A stretch of 64,000 nucleotides of DNA from Gloeopeniophorella convolvens (Eukaryota; Basidiomycota; Agaricomycetes; Russulales), in the NCBI GenBank assembly GCA_022496205.1, contig WTXD01000005.1:744001-808000 (forward strand), in the 5' to 3' direction. Positions 22,290-34,920 of the stretch are shown piece after piece. The position numbers and the translations under genes were made by a program. How positions within the stretch are numbered: position 1 is the stretch's first letter; the number at the start of each line of letters is the position of its first letter. Below the pieces are notes generated by a model. It was not told the origin of the DNA. It did not search any database and saw only the letters and a program-made list of their open reading frames with translations.

Positions 22290-25200
22290 TCACGCCAGGG
22301 GGCCCAGCCGCGACGGACCAGCAACGGCGTTCTCACGCCCGCGATCGGCGCTGCTGCGCGCGGCTTCGTCCGCCGGCGCGCGCTCGCCGGCGTGATCATG
22401 ACCGTCATCTGGCAGCAGCACCATCATCGCGTCCTCCGGCGGAGCAGCGGCGCCCGCTGCCTCCTCGGGGCCCTCGCATAGATGTGGGAACAGGATGGAC
22501 AGCATGTCGGATACCCTGCGCGGCAGGTGGGCGTGCCACGTCAGCGCGGGGCGGCGTGACGCTGTGAAGAGGACGGGGGCGAGACGCGCACCGGAAGATA
22601 AAGTCGCCCCGCTGCTGCCGCCGCGCCGCGGGCGCATCGACGACCGCGTCCGCGTCGGACGCGGCGAGCGCGGCCGCGTCGAGCGGGCCGCGCGCGCGCG
22701 CGGCCGTGTAGAGCGAGCGGCCCTGCCGGGCGGCGAGGTCGAGGATCGCGCGCTCGACGGTGTCTGCCGGGCGTCATGGACGTGGACATGGACATGGACA
22801 TGGACATGGACATGGACATGTCAGCATCGGCGCCTGGTGCCAGGGCGCGGCCGGGCCGGCGGGGACACACGTGCCTTCGGCGTAGTAGCAATACACTGTT
22901 GTGCGTTGCGTGTGTGCGTGCGTATTCATAGTAAGCTTAAGGTTCGCAGCGTTGCTGCGCCGGCGGCGACAGCGACGCACCTTCTGTCGGGCGCGTCTGG
23001 CCTAATCGGTCGATGCGCGCGATCGCTGGGGTCCAACCTTGTCAGGCGCGATCGATGGGCGATGGCGGATAGCGCGGGGGCCCACCTTGGATCTCGAACG
23101 AGTGCTGCACCACGCTCTCCAGCAGGAAGACGCGCGAGGCACAGGTCACGTTCAGCCCTGCGTTCTGGCGCTCCCTGCCCGAGCGCACCGCGGTGCGTTC
23201 CGTGAGCATCCCGGTGTGCGCTGGCTCCTTGAATGGGCCCGACTCACCCGTGCAGGAGCAACACGAGGAGCCCCGGCTCGCTGCGGAAGCGCTTCGCCGC
23301 GTCTTGCTTGCGGCTCCCCGAGTCTATCCGGAGGCATGGGATGCCTAGAAGATGACGACCGCACGCGATCGCTCCAATGAGCCCAAACGTGTGCTGCGGC
23401 GAGAACGAGGAGGGACGGGCGCATACCGTTCCTGGTGAGTGCGTGTTCGATGACTGTTCATGAAATGCTGTCACTGATGCTTCGGATACGACGCAGCGGG
23501 GTGATACGCACTGTGCAACGAGTCTTCCCAGGCCGAGAACACGATACTCTTTGCGCCCGCGTCTGCGAGCTGCAGATACAGGAGGTGGCGCACCAGCGTG
23601 TCAATCTTCGTCCCATAGCTCCCGCGCATCTCCATCGACTCGACCTCAGAAAGCAGTCCCGCGCCGATGGTGTTGTATTCAATTACCCGGCGAGACCTCG
23701 GGAGGGCACCGCTCGTGAGCTTCTCTGGTGCAGCCTGCGCTGGTCCATCGTCCTTATCTTTCTTTTCCTGGAGGGAGAAGCGCTGCACGGTGTCGACGTT
23801 GATGGGGGACCTGCGCGAGACCAGGTGCGTTTAGCATGCAGACTGCAAGAAGGCGAAGTTGTGGTGAACATGCGAACCGGCACACCGGGCAGGCCTTGTT
23901 GTGGCGCGCAAGCCACGACTTCATGCAATCCTGAACACATCGCCGGCTCATCAGCCAGGATTACTTATCCCGCTCATCAAAATGCGGTCTCTCACCTCGC
24001 AAAATGCATGGGCGCTACACCCCATATGATGTTAGCATCGATGACGAGCGATCCCCCACGATCAAGCCTTACCATTGCGTGATGTACCCAAGGCTAAAGT
24101 CGCCCCTGCACAAGATGCAACACTCCTCATCCGTCTGCCCGGTTCCCTGCGATTCGGCGAGGTGCTTGAGCTGTCGAGTTGATGGGTAAACATATCTCGC
24201 ACGACAATTAGATAGTGCCTACGTAACGCTGCCTCGCGCGGCCGGTGTTGATTTTGCGTTCGAGCTCGGCTTGGACCGTAGAACTCCCTTGCAGGGCCAA
24301 TTGGACATCGACGTCACCCCATTCTGCTTCTCTGACGGAGTCGGAGATCTCCTGAAGTTGACGGAAGTACCTAGACTCGACACACGTCAGCTGCTGTCAG
24401 ATGAAGGAACACGGCTCCCGCACAGGATTCGTTCATTGAACGCCTTGCGGAAAAGCGCAAGATCAGCTTCTATCTGGTCGTTTATGGTGGCTTTAAATCA
24501 TATGGTTGAGAGAGCGTCCGAGGCACGTTGGCGAATCCCAGAACACAAACCTTGAGCAGACATGAGCCGGCGGAGACATGACGCCCCCTCTTTTGCGATG
24601 ATCTTCTCTGGATCGTTCTCCCTGGCGACCTTCGCAGCTACACCCGATAGGTCAACCACTATGGACTTCACGGCCCGACCTTCAAATTTCTCCAACAAGG
24701 CCTTGCGTGCATCCATGAGCTCTTGCTTCAATGCCTCATGTTCAGGTTGCAATTCAATGTCTTCCGTGAGCAATCCGGGGTCTGGCTCATCTAACTCCGC
24801 AGCTACCGCCTTGGCTGCTGCAGTGGTCTTGCGGCGTTTTCGCTCTCTTGCATCGTGGGCTGCCAACGCCGTTCGTTCAGCTGACAGTACCTCGCGGCGG
24901 TCAGCCAGGAGCATCGCGTAAGCTTGCAGGTATATTTCCGCTTCTCCTTGCGTGTCCAACGTTCGTGAGTATTCTTGGCCGTCTGCCTCGCCTTCAGCGT
25001 TGCTTGCTGTCAGACTTTGTGTGAGGAGGGTGTGGATGCGTGTTCTCCATTTCCAGAGCAGACGGGACTGTCCGTTGAGGAGCTCATCGATGAGCTCGTC
25101 CGCTTCCTCCATCTTTCAGTGGGGTGAGTGTCTACAGGTGCGCGATAAATGCGCTTGGACGTACTAAATGCGCGGAGAGGATGCCACCCTTGGGACAGTA

Positions 25201-28200
25201 GGGGACCTCGACGAGGGTATCCCTCTCAGTGAGCCTCTTCTTCCCGACCTCCGTCGCGAGTTGAGCCATGGCTTTCATGGCCGACTCTTCGGTGACTGAA
25301 CACAAGGTTAGCGAGACTTTGGAGAGCATCGGGACACCAGCTCACATTTCAGCAGCTTGCTACGCAACTCGTCCGCAGCTTTGTATGCAGCAGCCTCCTC
25401 CTCGGCCTTTGCCTCACCCATCCAGTGGTAGACATCTCCCTGCATAAACTTCACTTTGTGCAGCGTGAGGTAGCATTCACGGAGGCGTTGTTGCAGTGCG
25501 CGGGCCTTGTGTAGATGCTCGTCGCCCGCTAGCGTCTTTGGCAACCCGCCACGTTCCGGATCGTCGTCCTCGTCGTCTTCAATCCCAGAATGGACGTCTT
25601 CATCACCACCGTTGTCATTCGCGGACCCGGATAAGGAAACCTTCTTTCCTCTTTCTGCACGAAGCGACGCCGCTTCCTCTTTGAGCTTGGCGCCCTGAGC
25701 GTCATGTTCCGCAGCAGCAGATATGACCCCTTGGATGAGCTCGTCGGCCTCCTTCTCCGCCTGCAAAAGGATCCGCAGACAACTTTGTTCTCGGTCGTTG
25801 TGCTTCTCGTTGTGCTGCATCATCTGCGCAGCGTCGACCATCTCGTTGACCTGGAGCCCCCAGTTAGTGCGTGGTGTACCAACCTTAGAGCAGATATACT
25901 TTGCTACGCCTATCGTCCATAACGTTGCGCCAATTCTGATCCACCATGCCCTCAAGGACTTGAGCCATGGTCTTTAGCACGCCAGACCTGGATGCTTTGT
26001 CTCCAAATCTCTGCAACTGCCCCACTTGAGGATGCGTGCAGATCTGGCGAAGCCTCCTCAACCAAGTTCGCAAGAGCGCTATGTCACCGTCCCAGTTGTC
26101 AGACGTCATTCCGCGAGCGTCAAGGCCCAGTCGCTGCAAGGCTCTCTCCACATTCTGGTCATAGAGCTGAAGGGGCATATCAGCATGGGTCAAAACGCGA
26201 TAACATAAAAACTCACGTGTCGTTCTACTTTCCCCAATTCGATGGGCACCACGTAACGTGTCTGCATGGGGATCGTGAGCTCATTCTGCACAGCCAACTT
26301 CATAGTCCTGGAATACAGTTAAACAATCGGTCGTCCAAAAGCCGAGTAGCGCACCGAACGGCATAACGCTGAATTAGCTCAACAAAATCAGCGACATAGT
26401 TGGGTTGCATAAGCCTGTTCCAATTCCTCAGAGCGTAGATACTCGGGTGGACACGAAGGAACCTGCCAAAGGATAAGAAACATCGCATACGACAGCGTGA
26501 ACCTTACTTGAAAACGTAGGACAAGTCGGCTACACGAGTTCGGGCGGGTGTACCAGAGACAGCAAAGGACGAATAACGTGGAATGAGCGATACCATTTCT
26601 CTTTGGGATCAAAGGTCAGCACACATTTTCTGCAACGGTGACGAGAGCGTACGAAGCTTTGCCTCCCCCAACCATTTGGACCTTTCGGAGGAGCTCAGCG
26701 GGCACCCTTCGGCGGAGTAGGACAACGCCGCACCTCATCCATGATTATGCGGTACCATTCGCACATCACCAGTGGACTGATTGGTCGTTTGTGCCTCGAG
26801 TAATCGGCAGTCTGACGCGTTGGCCGGATAGGAGCCGCTCGCGCCACGTTCAGGTCCTGTCGCAGCGTGTCGTACGTTGTGATGCAGACATCGAAGTCGT
26901 TGATATAAGCCGGCCAACTCTCCGTAGTCGATGCAGCAGGGTCGTCTTCGAATTGTGAGTCCATGGACTTCGCCTTGCCCTTCGTTGATGCTTTCGCGGT
27001 GAACTTCCTCGCTGACTCGCTCCCATTCTTGACGTTCTTCCAGCCCGTATATACTAACACTTTGAGTGTTGGCGCATGCTGGGCCAACTCATCTACCCAT
27101 TGTTGTGATAAGGAACTAGGGGTGACTATGAGGCTCGTCTAACATGCCGAGGTCAGCCGCATCACTGCCGAGGGAGCATTGACCGTACCTTGATTTCCTT
27201 GACATTGAGTCGAACATCTTCGTCCCACCAAGTATTGGATGGATTTCTCCCAATGCCAGGATTAAGAAGGATTAGGGTGATACATTCGAGCGTCTTCCCT
27301 AACCCAGGCTCCTCGGCCAGGATCCCGCCACGCACGAAGGACGGAGTCGGGTGCTCAGACGTGAGCGTTGCTGTGAGGCGGTGGTAATACCAAGCCATTT
27401 GTTCGTCTCCCCGTTGTAAGTCAGCGCGTTGCCAAAGGACTGGGAGAGCCTCAGGGTCGTCGTCTGCGTCACTGGAAACAATATCCCCAGAAGGCCCAAA
27501 CGCTTTGCCCTCGCGTTCGAGCATCCACATGACCGTGCGCTTTTGGAAGGGAAGTAGTGTAGGGAGAAGCGCATCCGGTTGCAAAAACCCATCCACGGCA
27601 CTGTGGGTGATTGCTTTGGCAGGCTGTACAACAGAGTAAAAGAATGGGACGTCGATCCTTCCTCGGAACGAGGAGGACAAGGGCTCTGAGAGAGAAGGGC
27701 CCGGGAACGCGAGCCGAAGCAGTTCCCGTCTTGCACCCTCTATCTCATTGCGATCTCGTGCCTTCTGAGCCCTAGGCATCGCTTGAAAAATGGCCGGGGG
27801 ACAAAATGAAAGCGTGACGCCGACGACGACGCGGAAAGGTAAAACTCGTAGTGACTCGTCCCACTCGGTGTAGGGAGGTACAACCACCTTGAGTTGACAA
27901 GTCAAGTCTACAGCAGACTGGTGTGAAGTAGAGTTCTTGAGGACATCCACCCAGGAGAAGAGGTGTCCGCTATAGCTTCCTGCACCCTCAGGGCGCAGCG
28001 GAGGAACGGCGAGAATTTCGCGAAGGTCAACCCATTTCTCTTCACATTGATCCGGTCTTGCATCGACTGTTCCTCCAAATCCACCGCAGCTGTTGATGAC
28101 CACGCTGCCGCAATCGAGGGTTGTGGGCTCGTTTGCGCCAGCACAGTGCTCCTTCAGAACAAGGGCAAGAGCGACCTCTTGGGAGTACAGACCGTCACGG

Positions 28201-28571
28201 TCAGCTTCGTCGTCAGAGGTATATTCAACATTACGAGGGTCTTCCGATGCCTCTTTGTGGTATTCTATATGGAACTCATGGTGGAGTACGGGGACTGCCT
28301 CATCAGGAGGGGCTGAAGGTTCGAACTCGGGTGGCTGTGGCATCACGATTTTTTTGCGCTTTCGTGTGCCCCGTCGAGTTCCCGTCCGGGCACGTTTCCT
28401 TCCTTTGCCAGCGGACGAAGCAGGACTGTCATAATCAAGGTCAAGGACGGCGTGCAAGAGGGCCAGGATTGATTTTGCATTGAGAATGGCATAGCCAGAG
28501 TTTACTCTATCGGGCTGGGGCCTTGCCCTAGCTCTATAGGAGAGTCGATGAGATGAAGCTGAGGAGCGCAT
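22290..28571 (-). CDS. SHPRH/IRC20-type SNF2 helicase-like E3 ubiquitin ligase
   Basis: Large SNF2-family ATPase with a RING finger inserted between the two helicase lobes, like human SHPRH and yeast Irc20 (PCNA polyubiquitination, genome stability). Twenty-three exons, all in phase, give 1637 residues: 28571-27189, 27138-26734, 26681-26653, 26600-26508, 26462-26355, 26307-26217, 26166-25900, 25850-25346, 25295-25165, 25112-24551, 24469-24424, 24370-24223, 24170-24073, 24014-23996, 23930-23878, 23810-23512, 23453-23427, 23344-23248, 23174-23086, 23025-22981, 22895-22875, 22763-22592, 22515-22290. Walker A is EEPGLGKT (about residue 420), Walker B is MDEVQ (about 596), then FAVSGTPAR. The RING is CILC ... 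CAHAFCEDC ... CPVC (about 1270-1312). Lobe 2 has SIVFSAWEDSLH and RIDRLGQTRPTE. Intron 21 uses a GC donor. The start is the first ATG, 185 bp from the divergent MRD1. Confidence 0.95.
22774..22819. repeat. GGACAT hexanucleotide microsatellite in an intron
   Basis: About seven near-perfect GGACAT units on the plus strand, wholly inside intron 21 of the SHPRH-like gene (22764..22874), the same intron that starts with GC. Confidence 0.9.
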
Positions 28572-28756
28572 TTTCCGCTTCCAGAGACGGAGAATGGTGT
28601 GGCGGAAGGAGGAGAGGGCGCCCAAGGAGACGCGCCCTGGGCCTCCAGATACGCGACACGGTCACGCGCCTGACTCATCCAGCTTTCCCACGCATTTTTC
28701 GCTTCCGACGCGGTGCTTTTCTTTCGTTCGACTTCGACAGAGACCGAGACTTGAAA
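28572..28756. promoter_or_regulatory. Compact bidirectional promoter
   Basis: 185 bp separate the start codons of the SHPRH-like gene (minus) and MRD1 (plus), so both promoters must share it. No TATA box is evident. The assignment rests on geometry alone. Confidence 0.55.
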
Positions 28757-31642
28757 ATGTCTCGTCTCATTGTCAAGAACTTACCCGCCTATATCACCCC
28801 TGTACTCCTCAAGGAGCATTTCTCCCAATCAAAGGGCCCCGGGGGCACAATCACTGACGCCAAAGTCGCGCACAAGCAAGATGGGACCGCTCGCCGGTTC
28901 GGATTCATCGGCTTCAAAACCGACGAGGAGGCTCTTAAGGCAAAAGAGTGGTATGACAAGACGTTCATTGGCTCAACAAGGGTGAGGGTTGAAATTATCG
29001 ATGTGAGTATCTCGTCCGGCTCACGCGTTATGTTCGGTGCAGTGAATCCTGATTAGTACCTGTAGGGTGCCAAAGATGCGCCTGCTCCCCGCCCAAGCAA
29101 ACGACCTCGGCTAGACACTACAGCTGAGAACGATGCCTCCTCTTCACTTGGCAAGAGCACAAAGTCCGGCCGCAAATCCGCGGCTGACGCCTCTCCGGCA
29201 CAAGGTCGGAATAAGGACGCCGTTTTCGACGAATTCATGGAGGTCATGCAACCCAAAACGAAGAAGGGACCTTCATGGGCGGACGACTCGGGCCCCGTTT
29301 CTTTATCCAAGAAGGGCAAGGCACCCGCCGCGCCAGAGCAGCCCGAGGGCTCCCTGGAGCTGGAGGCACCGCAGCAAGACTTGTCAGACTTGGAGTGGAT
29401 GCGACGAAGGATGAAGCAGGGTGTCGACGAGGCTGCCACTGTGGAGAAAGCCTTCGAGCAGTCTGACAATGAAGAGCATGACGAGCAACCTGAAGAAGTT
29501 GCCGAAGGGAAGGATCCAACCGAAGAAACGATTCTCAGCACTGCAAGGTTGTTCGTGCGGAACCTGAGCTTCACATGCACCGAGGAGGAACTGCGAGAAC
29601 TCTTCCAGCCATTTGGGACCGTATCTCAGGTGAGCATCGTTCCTCATCTTTTCAGCGTAATTGCTTTGTTGGCGGTGTGGGGAAAGATGATAAAAAGCTT
29701 AGGGACATCAGACTCACGGAGTATGTTGATTTACCTGGGAAATAGATAGATACATATTCTGACCCTCATCCTGTCTTTGCGTTGTTCACGGCCTATTCGC
29801 TGACTCGTCTTCTCCTTTAGGTGCGTCATGACGCTACTATACTGTACATCCCACTCATCGAAGTGCCGTGGTTTCTGTTGATTATCAGGTGAGCCAGTAC
29901 TTTCCGTATCTTATACGATCCCTCCTGGGATGAAAAGACTGCATAGGGACATCAGACCCTCCGGGGAATGTTGATTATGCTGGGAAATTAAGATAGTAAA
30001 GACTGATACATTTCTCCTTCTCGACGCTATGTTCTTGTTACTGGTTTTGACGTTCTTCTTCAGGTACATCTCCCTATCGACTCAGTGACGAAGCAACCAA
30101 AAGGACTCGCGTTTGTCGCGTACGCTCAGCCTCCAGATGCACTTGCGGCCTTCAAAGCCCTGGATAGGAAATCGTTTCAGGGTCGTTTGCTCCACATCAT
30201 GGGGGCAGTTGACCGAAACGGCGGGGTGGCGGCGGCCGACAGCGGCAAATCTAAGACTGTTAGAGAGCAGCGAAGTGACAAGCGCAAGGCAAGTGCTGGC
30301 AAAGAGTTCAACTGGAGTATGTTGTACATGAACGTGAGCGATCGCTTGTTCGAATTTTGCGCGGTCGCTGAGTTTGCAACGGCAGAGCGACGCCGTCTTA
30401 TCCTCCGTCGCTGACCGGATGAGCATCTCCAAATCCGACATCCTCGACCCCGAATCGTCTAGTGCCGCCGTGAAGCTGGCTCTCGCGGAAACACACGTCA
30501 TCCAAGAGACAAAGGCCTATTTCGAGTCGCATGGCGTCATCCTCTCCGCTTTCGAAGGACGCGGACGCTCAGATACCATCATCCTCGTCAAGAATATCCC
30601 ATATGGGACGACCGCCGAGCAGCTCCGCGACATGTTCGGCACGCACGGCGAGCTTCATCGCGTCCTCGTCCCGCCGGCCGGCACACTCGCCGTCGTAGAG
30701 TTCGTGCACGTGGACGAGGCGCGCAGCGCCTTCCGCGCGCTCGCATACCGCCGCCTGGGCAACTCGGTCATCTACCTCGAGAAGGGCCCGCTCGGGCTCT
30801 TCCAGCCGACAACTACGACCACGGCCGCAGCGGACGTCGCGAGCGGCGTGGCCCCCATCACGGTCGACGACGACGCGGCGGGCGCGGACGCGGAGCCAGA
30901 CGTGAGCGCCGGGACGACGCTCTTCGTGAAGAACCTCGCGTTCGCGACGACAGCGGAGCGCTTCACTGCGGCGTTCACGCACCTACCCGGCTTCGCGTTT
31001 GCGCGCGTGCAGACGAAGCCGGACCCGAAGCGCGCGGGCGCGCGGCTCAGCATGGGCTTCGGCTTTGTCGGGTTCCGCAGCGCGGAGGCGGCGCGCCGCG
31101 CGCTCAAGGGCATGGCGGGGCACGTGCTCGACGGGCACGCGCTAAGCGTAAAGTTCGCGGGGCGCGGAGCGGAGGAGGAGCGCAGAGGCGGGAAGGAGAA
31201 GGCGCGCACGACGAAGATGCTCGTCAAGAACGTGCCGTTCGAAGCGACGCGCAAGGACATCCAAGAGCTCTTTGGGTGCGTTGCATGCTGTGTTTGTCGC
31301 GCTGCTGTTGCGTGTATGCTAAGTGCCTTGCCGGCTTGCAGCGCACACGGGCAGCTCAAGTCGGTGCGCCTACCGAAGCGATTCGACCGGCGCTCGCGCG
31401 GGTTCGCCTTCCTCGAGTTCGTCACGCGGCATGAGGCGGAGAACGCGTACAATGCGCTGCGGCACACGCATTTACTTGGTCGGCACCTCGTGCTCGAGTG
31501 GGCGGAGGAGGGTGGCGCGGATATCGAGACGCTACGCAAGAAGGCGGGCGTTGGGTTTGGCGCGGGCGCGGAGTTGCCTGGACGGAAGCGCAAGCTTGTG
31601 CTGGACGATGAAGAGGATGAGGGTGCTGTTGAGGATGTGTAG
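28757..31642 (+). CDS. MRD1: Multiple RNA-binding domain protein MRD1 (ribosome biogenesis)
   Basis: Nucleolar protein that binds pre-rRNA within the SSU processome and is needed for 18S rRNA processing (yeast Mrd1, metazoan RBM19). Exons 28757..29002, 29066..29629, 30064..30333, 30386..31275, 31342..31642 give 756 residues. Five RRMs are visible at about 3-80 (SRLIVKNLPAYI), 240-320 (ARLFVRNLSFTCTEEELREL), 423-495 (IILVKNIPYGTTAEQLRDMF), 536-615 (TLFVKNLAFATTAERF) and 636-715 (KMLVKNVPFEATRKDIQELF), the family's five-RRM plan. FNWSMLYMNSDAV between RRM2 and RRM3 is a further family signature. Intron 2 is unusually long (434 nt) and holds a duplicated pseudo-exon. The last intron (66 nt) is stop-free and divisible by three, so its retention would only insert 22 residues. 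Confidence 0.97.
29630..30063 (+). repeat. Internal duplication in MRD1 intron 2
   Basis: Two related blocks, about 29701-29754 and 29945-30010, share AGGGACATCAGAC, ATGTTGATT and TGGGAAAT, and each is preceded by CAGGTGAGC. Between them, 29821..29888 is flanked by a good acceptor (TCTCCTTTAG) and a good donor (CAG|GTGAGC) and contains TGTACATCCCACTCATCGA, resembling the start of true exon 3. It reads as a decayed partial duplication of exon 3 plus intron. Its 68-nt length would shift the frame if included. Confidence 0.65.
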
Positions 31643-31797
31643 ATCCTCTCCTTGCGTACTGCTGTTCATTTGTTCTGGGTATGATGGGATTGTGGCGGGT
31701 ACGAGTACAGGCTACATTTTTTTCGACTATATACAGCAAGCAACACTATGCTCGTGCGATTCGATTGTCCCTCCATTGCGCACGTCGACTCTAGCAG

Positions 31798-32696
31798 CTA
31801 TGTCTCGCCCGCCTGCTCGCCCGCGGTCCGTTCACTCTCGCGCCGGTCACGCCGCCGCTTGACGTCCCAGTTGTACACACGCGCGGTGTTGACCTCCATG
31901 ACGGTCATCTGCTCACGGATGAACTCGAGGTCCTCGACCGTGTTCGCCAGGCTCGTAGTTGCCGCCTCGAGCTTCGACTGCAGCAGCTCGATCGCCGCGG
32001 GGATTTTGTACGAGAGCATCACGTTCGCCTGTGTGGGGCGTCAGCGTTAGGGTGAGACGGCGGGGTGAGGGCGAGGGCGAGGGGACGCACGCCGAGCCAG
32101 AGGTAGACCGTGTCGGTTTCGGCGAGCTCGGCCTCCGCGTAGAGCGTGTCGGCGAGCTCGAACGTCGTCGTGAGCGGCGCGGGCTTGCCGCCGTCCGCGG
32201 TAACCTCATCGTCCAGCTCGTCGTCGAGGTCATCCTCGTCTGCGTGCTTCCCCTCCTGCGGCACGGGGATCAGTCAACAGTGCGCGGGAGAGGAGGGCGG
32301 CGCGCACCCGGCGGTCGCTCAGGAACTCGACCATGCTGAGCGTCTTGCGGATGTCCGGGATCTTGTCCTCGAGCCCGCGGCGGCGCTGCGTCAGATTGCT
32401 GTCCATGTAGCGGTACTTTCTGTGCCGCGCTCAGCCCCGCGCACGCACATCGCGAAGAGAGGGAGGGGCACGCACGCGAGGGCATCCTGGAACGCGTTGA
32501 GGACACGCTCGACGGCCACGTCGGGCCCGCCGACGTACTCTTCGACGTCGTTCTGCGGCAGGGAGAGTGTCCGTGAGCAGACGCAAGCGGGGGCGGAGAG
32601 CGGGACGGCGCGGCGCACGATGAAGAGCGCCTTGGGGATCCCGCGCGGGTTCTTGTCGTCCTGCTGGATGATGCTCGCCGGCGGCGGTGCGGACAT
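31798..32696 (-). CDS. PAC10: Prefoldin subunit 3 (PAC10/VBP1)
   Basis: Alpha-type subunit of the hexameric prefoldin chaperone that hands nascent actin and tubulin to the CCT chaperonin in the cytosol. Exons complement(32619..32696), (32476..32552), (32308..32419), (32091..32255), (31798..32028) give 220 residues. Family blocks: NPRGIPKALFI, DVEEYVGG, YRYMDSNLTQRRRGLEDKIP (end of the first coiled-coil helix), DTVYLWLGANVMLSY (beta hairpin) and the C-terminal helix TSLANTVEDLEFIREQMTVM. The stop is 155 bp from the convergent MRD1 stop. Confidence 0.96.
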
Positions 32697-33632
32697 GGTC
32701 GCAGATGGCACTTGTGCGCGTCGATGTCGTCACGGGTGTCGATGAGGGTGTGTATGTCAATGCGTGAGTCGCGCCGGGCGTGTGCCAGACAAATTATCGT
32801 CCACGGCGCTATCTTCGCTGAGATCTCTCGACATCGACGCAGCGGGTACGGCATCTCCCGCTACGCTGATGCAATCGGACTTTGCGATGGGGCGCGCTAG
32901 CTCGCCTCCCTCCCCGCGCACACCATGCCCACGCACTTACATATATTCCTCGCCGCTGCCCGCCAGCTGCAAGTGATCGCTTAGCGACGCCGCCACGGCC
33001 AGGGCCGTCGTCTCATTGGATCCGCTTGCGGGGGTCAAAGATCTGCAGGCGCGCTAGCGCGCACATCCGACTCGGACGGCTCGCGGGCGCTGGCGAGCTG
33101 CGAACTTGCGAGTCGCGCCGGCGGCCAGCTGGGACTTCTTGCTCGGTCGCTGGTATAAAGAAGCTGCCAGGAGGGCGTGTCGCGGGCTAGCGTGTCTATC
33201 GCAACCCACAATTTATCGCCCTGCTCACTGCCGTCGTCTCGCTCCTCCTTGCAGGGGACCTTTACCTGCCCTCCGACGCATACCTGGTTCCCATTGAGTG
33301 CTGCGCCGCGCTCTCCCGTGCCTCGGCTGCGCTTGCCATAGCTTACTTACCCCCGGGCTTGGAAGGCCTTGCACCGATTGTTTTCCCTCGCGCAGGCCAC
33401 CCAGGTATCGATCGCCGTTTCACTCTTCACACCGCCAAACCCGGCTAGAACATAATATGAACAGGACTCAAATAAGCTTGCATAGTGCAAACGGCGGATA
33501 AAAACATGTACACGATGGGGATAAGTACAAGACTAAGTAGGCGAGGCAGTAACGTGCGCAGATCACGAGGCAAACAACCAGTTACAAGAAACATAGCAGA
33601 ATCATGAAACGCGCGAACGGGACGGGCGGCGG
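32697..33632. other. Intergenic, no gene seen
   Basis: Upstream region of prefoldin 3 and downstream region of the BTB gene. Short overlapping frames only. Confidence 0.4.
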
Positions 33633-34920
33633 TCAGAGCCCGAAGAATCCGGGTATCGCGTCGCGCAGGTGCATTCGCGTCATCTCGAGGAAGCTCTCGT
33701 GCACGCAGAAGCAATCCATGCACAGCCCGTCCCACGCCTCTACATCGGCGTCCGCCCATCCCCAGAACAGCGCGCGCAACGCCCACGCGCCGCCGAGCAG
33801 CGCGTCCCAGCGCTTGCCGAGGCACCGTTGGCACGATGTGCAGCAACCGAGTGCGCGCCCGCGCTCCAGCACGTTGTCGCGGAACGCCGCGAGGCGCGCC
33901 GCGCCAACGATCAGGCGGTGTGCGTCGGCCGGATCCGCGAGACGCCCTGGGGCCTGTGGTTGCGCGGCGTGCGCATAATCGACCGCAAGAGAGTAGAAGA
34001 TGGCCGGGAGGATCTCGGGCAGGTCGCACTGCCGCGCGAGCGTGATCGCGTCTGCGGAGCGGGGCGTGACGTCAGCACGCGAGCATGTGTAAGTAGCTCC
34101 GGAAGGAGCGCCCGCCCACTTACCGAAGCGATGTGGGGAAAAGGCGCGCGTGTCCATGGTCTCAAGCTGCGTGGCGGGCGGCCAGAGCGCCTGCAGGCGC
34201 GCGACAGCCGGCTCACGCACGACGGGGATCTCGTATTTGGTCGCGAGGCGGAGCGCGCTGGCCAACGTGTCGTACGTCACGTCGTCTGTCTCCCAAAATT
34301 TACTGTGAATGGAAGAGGTCAGGTGCGCCGTTCTTTTCGTGTCCCCGAGGTGAGCGGGGGTGGAGAGGCGAGGCGACGTACTGCGGATCATCCATACACT
34401 GCAGGAGGAGCATCCAGTCGCGCGGGGCATCGGTGAGGTGCACGACGGCGCAGCCCCCAAGCTCTTCGTCGGCGCTGGAATGCGCGAAGGCGAACATGTC
34501 GCGGAACACTTCTGAACAGTCGAGCGCGGTGTGTTTCAGCTTGAACACGTGGTCCTGCACGACAAGCAGGAGGTCGCCGTCGTCGCACCAGTACGGCTTG
34601 TACGACGGGCGAACGAGGTTGTAGTAAGGTGAGTCGCGAGGGAGACCACGGCGTGCGGACATGTCAATATCGTCGAGGGGGCGGAAGCGTTTAGGTGGTG
34701 GTGGTGGTGGTTGAGAGAGAGAAAGCGAGGGAGGCAGTTGCAGGGAGTCGAGGGGTGGCAACTGTTTTAGGGAAACATTTGATTCTAAATGAATAGAGGC
34801 ACGCGGTATGACTGGATGCCCGGTCACATCCATCATCATCACGTCTGCGTCGCTTCTTTTTCGCTTTACTGCACGCGGAGCGGGGGGCGCCGGCGTGGAG
34901 AGGGAGTGAAACGCGACCAT
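33633..34920 (-). CDS. BTB/POZ domain protein
   Basis: Exons complement(34382..34920), (34124..34302), (33633..34051) give 378 residues. After a Pro/Ser-rich N-terminus with a basic patch (VKRKRSDAD), a BTB domain starts near residue 105: DGDLLLVVQDHVFKLKHTAL, then SEVFRDMFAF and the downstream helices with LRLATKYEIPVV. This is the basidiomycete BTB type, abundant and mostly uncharacterised; BTB domains mediate dimerisation or Cullin-3 binding. A Cys/Trp-rich C-terminal part (CCTSCQRCLGKRW ... LCMDCFCVHE) could bind metal but matches no motif I know. The start was taken as the first ATG. A possible partner or target cannot be named. Confidence 0.88.
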
